Assembly: GCF_003991975.1 (NCBI RefSeq)
Contig: NZ_CP029822.1
Coordinates: 2,629,648 to 2,693,647, forward strand
From: Entomomonas moraniae
GTDB lineage: Bacteria > Pseudomonadota > Gammaproteobacteria > Pseudomonadales > Pseudomonadaceae
Direction of reading: 5' to 3'
Length of the DNA: 64,000 nucleotides
Made by a program: the position numbers and the translations under genes. This document shows, in pieces, positions 10,669 to 18,193 of the stretch. The notes below the pieces were generated by a model. That model was not told where the DNA came from and ran no database searches. It worked only from the letters and a program-made list of their open reading frames with translations. The number at the start of each line of letters is the position of its first letter. Position 1 is the first letter of the stretch.

Positions 10669-11884
10669 TTATTTATAGCTTCGTTTTCCTTTGAAATAAA
10701 TCCTCTTCAGTAGCCAAATCATAACCAATAAATATAGATTCTTTAACTTTCTTAAACTCCCCAGTAAAAGGCAAATAAACTAATATCATCCATTCATCAC
10801 CTTCTTTTTCTGCTGCATAGGGATGGTAGATTTCGCCAGACTCATCTACTCTATTAATACGAAACAGTCTTTTATGAGGGTAATCACTAAACTGATGTCG
10901 TATATCCATCATTTTCCAAACAACTTCAGCAGAAAAACTTGGATGATTTGATTTAATATGGTTTTCTAATCTTTCTGTTATGTGTTCTTCCTCATTTCTG
11001 AAACACATTTCCATTTCTTCTTCATCAAATACAACTTCTTTAACGGCATATGGAGGGCCTTTAAACCAATTTTTATCTAGTTTAGGGTCTAATTCAATAG
11101 CTAGGATAGTTCTTATCCCAACATCAGTGCATAACCAACATTGTCCTGTTGTTGTATAAAATTTACTTCCTATCTCAAAACTTGCATTCTTCATCTATAG
11201 TTATCTTGAAATATTTTTATCTAATTACAATAATTATCAATTACACAATATCCTTTAATATTATTATTTCTTTTAATGACTCTCTAGAAAACACTTTAAG
11301 CCTAAGCTTTTTATCACTCAAGTGATCAATAGGATAAATTTCTTTTTTTGCTAAATACGTTATTAACGTACGAGAGGTTATTCTAATAGCTTTAGCTATC
11401 TCTGATAAAAAAACATATTCTTTAGTAAATAACTCTAAAAATGTTTCTGATACGAATCTTTTTTTACTGTTGTTATCCAGTTGACAGGTTATTAAACCTA
11501 TATTCACTAATTGATAAGCAATTTCTTGATTGATATTAAGAAGCTTTGCTACTTGAGGGATGGTTAAGTAGTCTTTCATATCATCATTATCAACAATCCA
11601 TTGTTTTAGTTGTTCACGCGAAACTCTAAGTGATTTGATATTTTTATAGTTGTCACGTTGTATCGTGACAGAAATAAAACCTTCTTTAATACTTTCTAGT
11701 AGTTTAGGTAAAGCAGGTCTTACGCTCCCTCCTACTACTTTCATTGCCTCAGCAATAGTGACAGCTTCTTCTTGTATAGGGGTTTTATTTTTAAATAAAC
11801 AACGTAAATAGTGTTCAATACTTTCTTTTGAGAACTGCCATTTTATAAAATCATAACCCGGCCTTTTAGCTTCAGGAAAATGAT
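10669..11884. repeat. 1216-bp exact direct repeat, copy A
   Basis: The bases are the same as 22741-23956 at a constant offset of 12072 throughout, with no difference found on reading. The repeat begins 4 bp outside the stop codon of the 173-aa gene and ends inside the tniQ 3' region, where the two copies drop abruptly to roughly 80 percent similarity. Both copies lie in the same orientation. Such identity next to diverged flanks points to recent gene conversion or duplication. Confidence 0.95.
10673..11194 (-). CDS. Conserved hypothetical protein next to tniQ (copy A)
   Basis: The 173-residue acidic soluble protein has no signal peptide or membrane segment. It contains a C-W-L-C pair near residues 19-22, the pattern GPPYAVKE near residue 47, and a glutamate-rich stretch (DEEEMEMC). 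Proteins of this look recur as hypothetical genes in gammaproteobacteria, but I know no function. It is identical in sequence to the copy at 22745-23266. In both places it follows the tniQ 3' end by 46 bp and precedes the cargo, so it may belong to the transposon core rather than the cargo. That is inference. Confidence 0.75.
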   Translation of the reverse strand: MKNASFEIGSKFYTTTGQCWLCTDVGIRTILAIELDPKLDKNWFKGPPYAVKEVVFDEEEMEMCFRNEEEHITERLENHIKSNHPSFSAEVVWKMMDIRHQFSDYPHKRLFRINRVDESGEIYHPYAAEKEGDEWMILVYLPFTGEFKKVKESIFIGYDLATEEDLFQRKTKL

Positions 11885-11954
11885 ATGCATTTATTAGCTG
11901 ATTAAACTGTTTTTTAGTAACTCCTAATCGTTTCTGTGCTTCTGCATATTGCAA
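11241..11954 (-). pseudogene. C-terminal fragment of TniQ/TnsD-like protein (element 1)
   Basis: The 237-residue frame corresponds to the last ~235 residues of the intact TniQ at 23313-25184. From NAYHFPEAKRPGYDF onward the two are identical; the first ~20 residues (AEAQKRLGVTKKQFNQ) are similar only. It contains four winged-helix-like modules but lacks the TniQ zinc-finger region. The only starts available are a TTG at 11952-11954 or non-canonical codons, and an in-frame stop lies about 55 bp upstream, so it is a decapitated gene. The 5' part of the homology resumes at about 12890-12930, on the far side of an inserted nuclease segment. Confidence 0.8.
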
Positions 11955-12269
11955 CTCGAAATGAATCTCTTCTACAATTAATTTCTTCTGTTGACATTAC
12001 TAAACACAATCCATATTCATTTTTTAAATCTATACGATAAAGTTACTATACATAAAGGTACTACGAAAAAACTACACATCAGTATCTTTTAAAAATCGAT
12101 ATATCATTATGTTATAGTATATCAACATAAACCTACCTATGATAATTATGTCTATTAACTCTATACTATGTAATATTGATATTTTGATTCTACTTAGTAT
12201 TCCCAAATTTGATAGTCGCAGAATATCTATATTTATAGAATCTCTGTGAAGCATAGAATTATTTTACAA
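11955..12269. other. AT-rich junction, no gene recognised
   Basis: This 315-bp stretch separates the tniQ C-terminal fragment from the nuclease ORF. On the minus strand an ATG near 11996 opens a 27-codon stub (MSTEEINCRRDS...) that runs into the tniQ sequence and stops. This could be the cut-off start of a second inserted gene, but the evidence is thin. A 60-codon minus-strand frame at 12072-12254 is hydrophobic and compositionally random. I see no promoter, terminator or RNA gene. Confidence 0.4.
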
Positions 12270-12923
12270 TTAAATCTCATAATAAACAGGCTCAGGAAAT
12301 AACAAATTCAAATTTTTTGAATTTATTTTAAATAATGGCCCCTTTTCAGAGACTTTGTTAGTCTTTCCACTACGTTTAATTAAATGATCCATTGTAATCA
12401 CTCTGTCTTTCAAAAGAGGTAATAATTGGCTTAACAATGGATTTTTAGTATGGATTACTTGTTTTAAAATAAAACACTCTATACCCTCATCATTAACAAA
12501 TGATTCAGCTTCTATCCAAAAAGTTTCTTTATGTTTTTCTAAAAGTCTTTGTCTTAGTAACTTACCTGACCAGACTAAAGTAATACCATCTATTTCATGT
12601 ATTTCGAACAATATATCTTTCTCAAGATCTACATCAAAAGATAACCCTTGAGGATTAGCTATACCAGCTCTTACTGTACAGTAAAGTTTATAACTATCTT
12701 CTCTGGAATAACCATACTTATCTAACATTTCAGCACTACTTTTTATAACAGAGTTTTTCCACTCTGCAACTTGGGCAAAGATTGTTGACCGTTTTTTAGA
12801 AAACTGTCGTGTTGTTTTTAGTTCTATACCTAGATAATCTGGCTGCTTTGAACTATTAGGTTCTTTAAAACCGATGATGTTACGTAACTTATCGAGTTGC
12901 AGCTTTACTGATTCTGCATGCAC
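12270..12923 (-). CDS. MvaI/BcnI-family endonuclease-like protein with TniQ-derived N-terminus
   Basis: The 217-residue product carries DYLGIELKTTR at residues 29-39. D29, E34 and K36 have the D-x4-E-x-K spacing of the MvaI/BcnI/MutH-type nuclease active site. The C-terminal part (ITMDHLIKR...GPLFKI...LNLLFPEPVYY) also resembles the end of MvaI-family enzymes. These are monomeric type II restriction nucleases. The first ~19 residues (HAESVKLQLDKLRNIIGF) match residues of the intact TniQ, at about 80 percent DNA similarity, so the normal enzyme start has been replaced by tniQ sequence. The only plausible start is GTG at 12921-12923, without a good ribosome site. No methyltransferase partner is visible, so it may be a truncated remnant or a solitary nuclease. 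Confidence 0.65.
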   Translation of the reverse strand: MHAESVKLQLDKLRNIIGFKEPNSSKQPDYLGIELKTTRQFSKKRSTIFAQVAEWKNSVIKSSAEMLDKYGYSREDSYKLYCTVRAGIANPQGLSFDVDLEKDILFEIHEIDGITLVWSGKLLRQRLLEKHKETFWIEAESFVNDEGIECFILKQVIHTKNPLLSQLLPLLKDRVITMDHLIKRSGKTNKVSEKGPLFKINSKNLNLLFPEPVYYEI

Positions 12924-12982
12924 TAATATGCCTACTTTTTACTGTACAAACAATATATTTGATTGCAGTAGTAATTATTCCT

Positions 12983-13123
12983 ATGACATCTAAAGCTCCT
13001 TTAGCTATAGGCTTTATTTTAGCTTATGTTTATATAGTTAAATTTATATTTTTTATGATAAAAGCCCAGGTATGGGATTCCAATACACTATTTAAAAAAT
13101 ATATTGGTATTGATAGGCTATAA
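12983..13123 (+). CDS. Small membrane peptide ORF (uncertain)
   Basis: A plus-strand ATG at 12983 opens 46 codons with one strong hydrophobic segment (PLAIGFILAYVYIVKFIFFM) followed by a polar tail. The open frame extends upstream without a stop into the nuclease region, so it may be the end of a larger lost membrane gene. There is no clear ribosome site. It fills most of the gap between the nuclease ORF and the element 1 right end. I do not recognise it. Confidence 0.25.
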   Translation: MTSKAPLAIGFILAYVYIVKFIFFMIKAQVWDSNTLFKKYIGIDRL

Positions 13124-13190
13124 TATAAGAATAGATGTTGATTAAAATAACCTACTAATCAAAACCCTAAAAAAAACATGGTTTCTAGTA

Positions 13191-13301
13191 TTTCATTAAT
13201 CTTGAGAAAATTTATCATTATTTATGAGAAACCATTTCACTTATTATGAGAAATAGTTTCACTATTTTGAGAATTTATTTCTTTAATTATGAGAACCGAC
13301 A
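13191..13301. repeat. Right end of Tn7-like element 1
   Basis: Five adjacent units of 18-22 bp each end in GAGAA and are followed by the terminal CCGACA. This is the layout of overlapping TnsB sites at Tn7 right ends. It is the same length as 29635-29745, with three base differences (near 13209, 13255 and 13282). The last base, 13301, overlaps the first two bases of the CAAAC duplication that flanks element 2. Confidence 0.85.
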
Positions 13302-13304
13302 AAC
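13300..13304. other. Target site duplication CAAAC, left copy
   Basis: The five bases immediately before the TGTCGG tip of element 2 are CAAAC, the same as the five bases after its other tip at 29746-29750. Tn7-family transposition makes 5-bp duplications. The first two bases are also the last two bases of the element 1 right end. Confidence 0.9.
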
Positions 13305-13440
13305 TGTCGGTTCTCATAATTAATGAAATAACAGACTGCGCAATTTCAACAGTTATAGCTTACATAAACTTATCAAGTTGAAATTATACCCACATACAAA
13401 ATGATAAAAACAACATAATTCTCATTTAAAATGAAAATAA
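13305..13440. repeat. Left end of Tn7-like element 2
   Basis: The tip TGTCGG is followed by a TnsB-type unit at 13311-13332 (TTCTCATAATTAATGAAATA), the reverse complement of the terminal right-end unit. A second unit (TTCTCATTTAAAATGAAAAT) lies at 13419-13440. Between them is an inverted repeat, AATTTCAAC near 13341 and GTTGAAATT near 13375. Widely spaced sites on the left and abutting sites on the right are the known Tn7 asymmetry. Confidence 0.8.
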
Positions 13441-13896
13441 ATCTGTTTTTCTTTGATAAAGAAATTAGCACGTATAGACTCACATAGTAAACTTAAAAAT
13501 AGAGTGTAATCAAATTTGACAGTCCGTTCAGAGCGCATGCTGTTTGAAAACTAATAATTACTTTCGACTTGATGGCTATTTTATATGGCCAGCCATCTCA
13601 TGAAGCTGCAAGCAAATACAGCTTAATCCTCTGAAAATGAAAGACTATAGAACTTTTTAACTATTTTCAGTATTCGTAAGGTATCTATACAGAAAATAAA
13701 AATAGCCTTTTGCTATTCATTTATAAAATATATGGATAAACATTGGCATGCAAAAAAGTAGAAAAACATTAATGATATTTATATCGTTGGATTGTTGAGT
13801 TTTTATAAAGCCTGAGCAAACGGCAGACATTAGCTCTATCTATTACGAAAATCACTTATCATTATTAGGAAATAATAATTTTTTTTAATATTGAAT
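13441..13896. other. Non-coding left flank of element 2 cargo
   Basis: This 456-bp AT-rich stretch has no convincing gene on either strand. A hairpin with arms GATGGCT (13571-13577) and AGCCATC (13591-13597) is the only structure I noticed; it has no following T-run on the plus strand. Otherwise I see nothing in it. Confidence 0.4.
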
Positions 13897-14521
13897 TTAT
13901 TTTTTTGTTAATTTAATAAGTGATAATTGTGTATACATTTGTTCAGCTTCGAAGATGATATCCATTGTTGGGGTCGAGCTTGCTAGTAACTCTGTTAATA
14001 GTTCTTTCACATAGTATTTTTCTTTAAGAATGATAACATAGAGTTTTGCCAATAGTAATGTTGCTTTATCACTACCTTGCAGCCTAGCTTTTTGCAGGTA
14101 ATGTTTGTATAAAGAGAACTCTCTCACCGCCTTGTAAAAATCAGCTAGTTTTAAGATAGCTTCTATCTGATTTGTTTTTTCAGCTTCATGGTAGTAAAGT
14201 GCCGCTTGACCATAATCAACGATTGTCCCCTGCCTATATAAATAACTATCGCCTAAATAAATCATCGCTGTTGTGTTGTAGTATTTGAAGTTCTTCTGCC
14301 ATCTCTATAAATGCCTTAGAAGGTAGCTTTTTATTGTGATAAGCAGCTTTTATTACAAGGTAATTATTATCATTACTTTTATTATATTTTATATCTTCGA
14401 GTAATTGCTGTGCTTCTTCTCGAGAAACTTCATAGGTATACTGATCCTCAATCACTTGTTTTAATAACTTTTTAACTTGGCCTTTTACGTTTTCACTGAT
14501 GATATAAAGCTTTGCTAGCTC
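13897..14521 (-). pseudogene. Decayed Sel1/TPR-like repeat protein gene
   Basis: Two overlapping minus-strand frames (14246-14455 and 13897-14265) join into one repeat protein if a single frameshift near 14262-14270 is allowed. The second half (LGDSYLYRQGTIVDYGQAALYYHEAE) has the Sel1-like alpha-alpha repeat pattern. The upstream frame also continues past its nominal start, through ELAKLYIISENVKGQ, until an in-frame TAA at 14522-14524. The gene therefore has at least one frameshift and a lost 5' end. Such repeat proteins act as scaffolds or immunity-like partners; the specific role is unknown. It lies at the left edge of the element 2 cargo, where decayed older cargo would be expected. Confidence 0.55.
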
Positions 14522-14701
14522 TTATTCGTACTTTTTAATTTTTAAATATTATCATAAAACTATAAATCTGTTTTCATTCTTATCCTCTCTGTAAACTACA
14601 ATCTATTAATTATAGTTTAACTAAATATCTATTATAAAAACGATTACTTAGCAGATAATTGAACTTTTAAATACCCGTCACTTTAGACAATTATAGTTAT
14701 A

Positions 14702-15223
14702 TTATTTAAACTTTTTAATTACTTTTTTGAGAGTATTAAATAAAAGCATGATAAATACTGACAATATAACAGCCATCGGCATGTAATCAAAACTATATAT
14801 CTTTGATTTTATAGGTATTATATTGCCATTTATAACTTCGTAAGTAGACCATACTGTTCGATCATCTGTTTTTAATTTTGTTTCAATTTGACTTATCCCA
14901 TCATTTTTTAAAATATTATAGGAAAAACAAAAAGGTGTGCCCTGTTCAAACCAGCTTTTTTTACCACTAGCCTCTTTTGAAAAGAATGATGTATTACCTG
15001 TTGTAAGCTTATCCAGGCCTGATAATTGTAGAGGATAAAATGTCCCATCCTTTTTAAAAATAGCTATTCGAAAATCACTGTGTAAAATATCCTTATTGGC
15101 ATACCTAGCATCATAAAATGATAAAAAATGAAGAAAACAAAAAGTTAAAAACAAGAAAAATAGAACTTTAAATACAAAAACTCTTAATACAGTCAAAACC
15201 ATATCTAAGTATTTCCTTTTCAT
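14702..15223 (-). CDS. Two-helix membrane protein, candidate Rhs immunity
   Basis: The chosen start is the ATG at 15221-15223 (MKRKYLDMV), because GAGG lies 7 nt before it; an upstream ATG at 15256 has no such site. The product has 173 residues, one membrane helix near residues 10-35, a ~100-residue extracytoplasmic domain, and a second helix near the C-terminus (AVILSVFIMLLFNTL). It follows the Rhs gene stop by about 90 bp in the same direction. The position directly after an Rhs toxin and the membrane topology fit an immunity protein acting in the envelope. No family is recognised and the function is inferred. Confidence 0.6.
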   Translation of the reverse strand: MKRKYLDMVLTVLRVFVFKVLFFLFLTFCFLHFLSFYDARYANKDILHSDFRIAIFKKDGTFYPLQLSGLDKLTTGNTSFFSKEASGKKSWFEQGTPFCFSYNILKNDGISQIETKLKTDDRTVWSTYEVINGNIIPIKSKIYSFDYMPMAVILSVFIMLLFNTLKKVIKKFK

Positions 15224-15310
15224 ATCACATCCTCGCATCTCGCATACAGATAACATTAAATAAGTAGAAGGTTATTGACTAAAAATAGAATAACCCTCTG
15301 AGTTAATAAC

Positions 15311-18049
15311 TTATATTTTTATATCAAACTTACATTTACAAAACTCAATTGATGGTTCGAATATTTCTCTCAATTTCATTCCAGAACTCATCCATTGATA
15401 TGTTGCAGCTGGAGCATTTCCATGCCCACCACTATTTAAGTTAGTACTTGGATTATTAAAATGTAGAATATTCCATCCCATCTTAGAAAACCAATATTGA
15501 GTTCGAGAAAAACCTGGTATATATCCTAAAGAACCTCCTGATAATCTAAGCATCCAGTCAATATCAACAGGCCCACCTACACTAGGAAAATCATAATTTA
15601 ATCCTAACATTTCATCTTTAAAACTTAGTGGATTATAATTACTTGATAATGTCGTACATAAAGGGCTTGAGCATTGATCATCATGCTCTATTAATAACTT
15701 TAACTTCTCACAACCGTCTTGACCTAATTCTTTCAGCCCTAACGCATCACTCCACCGCAAAGGATTCCCATCCACATAAACAAAAGTATTCCACCCACCC
15801 TCTAAGCCAATTGGGTCACTTTGACTATAACGTCCTAAATCAGGGATGTAGGTTCTGAAGTAGTTGTAATGAAAACCCGTTTCTTGGTCAAAGTACTGCC
15901 CAGGGAAACGCAGTGGAACCGTGGTTTTAGTCCCGGTATTTCTTGGATCTTCGTTAGCCATTGTAGTGCCGTAGGCATCACTTTGCCAAGTCCAAACCGT
16001 TTGTTTAGCGGTATTGGTTGCCCAGCGTGGCGTATTAAGATGATCGGCATGTAAATAGCTGATAGTTTGCGCACCCGCCACATTATTGCTAAAAGGAATG
16101 TCTATCTGAGCAATAGGCATTATACCGACCCATACCCAATAAGTTTCTTTTATTTTTTGTTTTGTAGCACTGTATTGGGTTTCTTGGATCAGTTGACCTT
16201 GTCCGTTGTAACCAAAGGTGCTGATACTGCCATCCTGCTTCACTTTGATAGCCCGTTCACCGTAAGCATTGTGGATATAGCGTGCCAGAATGCTTTCTTG
16301 AGTGCCGTCTAGTTTGATAACTTTGGCAAATCGATTGGCTTCATCGTATTCAAAACGCTGAGTTTTGTCTTTGTAGCCTGTGATGTTGTTCATCACATCT
16401 TTGGTATGGTAGATACCATTGGTGTTATAAATAGTGCTATTGGTATCAAACCCTATGGTTTGTGCTCCTTGACTGTTTTGACGGGTAGTTCTGTTGCCTA
16501 CAATGTCATAGGTATATTTGGTGGTCTCTGTTCCTTGCTCTTGGGTTAGGCGGTTAAGATCATTGTATTGATAGTTGGTTGTACCAAACTGGCTATCAGT
16601 CATTTGTGTGATATTACCGTTGAGATCATATTGGTAGTTTATCGTTACTGTACCAACTTTTTGTTGAGTAATTTGCCCATCAAGATTGTAATTACGGGTC
16701 AACGTTAGTCCATTACCCCACGTTAGTCCTGTAATATTTTCAGCAAAAGGACTGTAAGTGATATTGTTGGCCAATACAGTATTGGTTCCTGCTTTGGTCA
16801 TGGTGACTGCCATCACTTGTCCACCTGCATTACGGGTATAGCTTAGGCTAAGTGTACCTAAGTTAGTCGTCAGTACTCGGCCTGCTTTGTCGTAGGTATA
16901 GGTGGTGGTTTGTTGTGTTCCTAATGGGGCCCCATCGAGTGTGAGTTGATTTTTTTGTTGTGCAACAAGCCCTTGGTTGTTATAGTTATATTGGGTTTTA
17001 CCGCTAGGATCATTGACGGTGGTTAAGAATCCAATATTATAAAAACCTAGGGCTGCTTGGTCATAAATAAAGTCTGCATTTAACGAGGTATCGTTAGGGT
17101 ATATTTGTTTTGTTAAGCGATTTAATGCATCATAGCTGTATTGGGTCATATTGCCACGGGCATTAGTTTGTTTGATGAGGTTGCCTGCCTTGTCGTATTG
17201 GTAGCTGGTCAATCCTCTGGCGGTGCTCTTTTCTTCTGTTATCTGTGCGATATCATCGTAAGTAAACCATGTATTGCCACTAGAAAAGTCTTTGGCTCGG
17301 GTCACATCGCCGTGTACGTTACGGTCATGGTAAGTGTAGTCATTACTATAACGATCTCTTGTTAGGTAGTTTTCTTCATTATAATCATGGGTTATTTTTG
17401 TTCCTTTAGGGTCTATTTCTGAAAGGGGTTGGTTGTGTGTACCGTAGCTGTATTGATACGTTTGGTTGTTTGCTCCTATTACTTTGAGGACACGCCCTAG
17501 CTCATCAAATTGGCGTTTGAGTTGCTTTGTGATGACTGTTCCTTTTTTAGTCACTTCTTGGGTACGATTACCCATTGCATCATAAGTGTAAGTGATGCTG
17601 TCGTTTAGGTTGTTTTTTACGCTGCTTAAGCGTCTGGCATTGTCCCATGTGTAGGTGAGTGTGCTGTTATCGGGCATTGTCACCATCGTTATCTGACCAG
17701 TTTTATCGTAGGTCAACGTTGTTTTTGCCCCTGCTGTGGTCATGCTATTTACCCAACCTTGTGCAGTATAGGTTAAGGTACTGGCTATACCATTGGCATC
17801 GGTAATGGTTTGTGGATTACCTTTTTTATCAAAATTACTGTAGGTCACCTTTTGGCCTAAGGGGTTAGTGACGGTACTTAAGAAACCGTCAGTATTGTAG
17901 GTGTACTGGGTGATGTCTTGTAGATCGGATCTTGGGCCATCAATGCGGGTGATTTGCCCATCATTATTGTAAGTGTATTTAGTCGTTTGCTCAGCGTAAC
18001 CATTGGACACGGCTAACGCTAGCAATAACGGAATGTATTGCTTTTTCAT
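15311..18049 (-). CDS. Secreted Rhs/YD-repeat protein with C-terminal toxin-like region
   Basis: The 912-residue protein has a signal peptide (MKKQYIPLLLALAVSNGYAE). About 25 YD/RHS repeats (TYDxxGNxT type) follow to residue ~740. The Rhs-associated core, with DHLNTPRWATN and YNYFRTYIPDLGRYSQSDPIGLEGG ending at SDALGL, lies at roughly residues 680-775. The last ~140 residues after the core are unique and cysteine-containing, with a CKCKFDIKI end; this is the usual place of the variable toxin. I do not recognise its activity. The Sec signal differs from T6SS-loaded Rhs proteins and suggests export to the periplasm first. It lies 144 bp after the LamG-Rhs gene and upstream of a candidate immunity gene. 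Confidence 0.85.
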   Translation of the reverse strand: MKKQYIPLLLALAVSNGYAEQTTKYTYNNDGQITRIDGPRSDLQDITQYTYNTDGFLSTVTNPLGQKVTYSNFDKKGNPQTITDANGIASTLTYTAQGWVNSMTTAGAKTTLTYDKTGQITMVTMPDNSTLTYTWDNARRLSSVKNNLNDSITYTYDAMGNRTQEVTKKGTVITKQLKRQFDELGRVLKVIGANNQTYQYSYGTHNQPLSEIDPKGTKITHDYNEENYLTRDRYSNDYTYHDRNVHGDVTRAKDFSSGNTWFTYDDIAQITEEKSTARGLTSYQYDKAGNLIKQTNARGNMTQYSYDALNRLTKQIYPNDTSLNADFIYDQAALGFYNIGFLTTVNDPSGKTQYNYNNQGLVAQQKNQLTLDGAPLGTQQTTTYTYDKAGRVLTTNLGTLSLSYTRNAGGQVMAVTMTKAGTNTVLANNITYSPFAENITGLTWGNGLTLTRNYNLDGQITQQKVGTVTINYQYDLNGNITQMTDSQFGTTNYQYNDLNRLTQEQGTETTKYTYDIVGNRTTRQNSQGAQTIGFDTNSTIYNTNGIYHTKDVMNNITGYKDKTQRFEYDEANRFAKVIKLDGTQESILARYIHNAYGERAIKVKQDGSISTFGYNGQGQLIQETQYSATKQKIKETYWVWVGIMPIAQIDIPFSNNVAGAQTISYLHADHLNTPRWATNTAKQTVWTWQSDAYGTTMANEDPRNTGTKTTVPLRFPGQYFDQETGFHYNYFRTYIPDLGRYSQSDPIGLEGGWNTFVYVDGNPLRWSDALGLKELGQDGCEKLKLLIEHDDQCSSPLCTTLSSNYNPLSFKDEMLGLNYDFPSVGGPVDIDWMLRLSGGSLGYIPGFSRTQYWFSKMGWNILHFNNPSTNLNSGGHGNAPAATYQWMSSGMKLREIFEPSIEFCKCKFDIKI

Positions 18050-18193
18050 TGTCTTTCCTTGTGTTTATTAAATTAAAGACAAAACAACACCGTCACCACT
18101 GTGTTTTGGACTGTGGTGTAGCATTTAGGCTTTAACGGTATAGGTTGTTTTGTGTGTTTGTTATGTGTTGTTAGTTTTTAACAGGTTGTTGAT

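Larger units (their letters stand above)
1..13301. mobile_element. Tn7-like element 1, right-hand part (left end outside window)
   Basis: A Tn7-like right end at 13191-13301 differs from the right end of element 2 at only 3 of 111 positions and has the same orientation. Inward from it lie tniQ remnants, the 173-aa gene and then the CDI cargo, the same order as in element 2 apart from missing tnsABC. No outward-facing left end (TGTCGG...) is seen between 1 and 13190, so the element should continue past the window start. It lacks its own transposase here and would need the element 2 machinery to move. Confidence 0.65.

Noticed and set aside
12072-12254. 60-codon hydrophobic minus-strand frame
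   Set aside because: AT-rich random composition, no ribosome site and no recognisable sequence.
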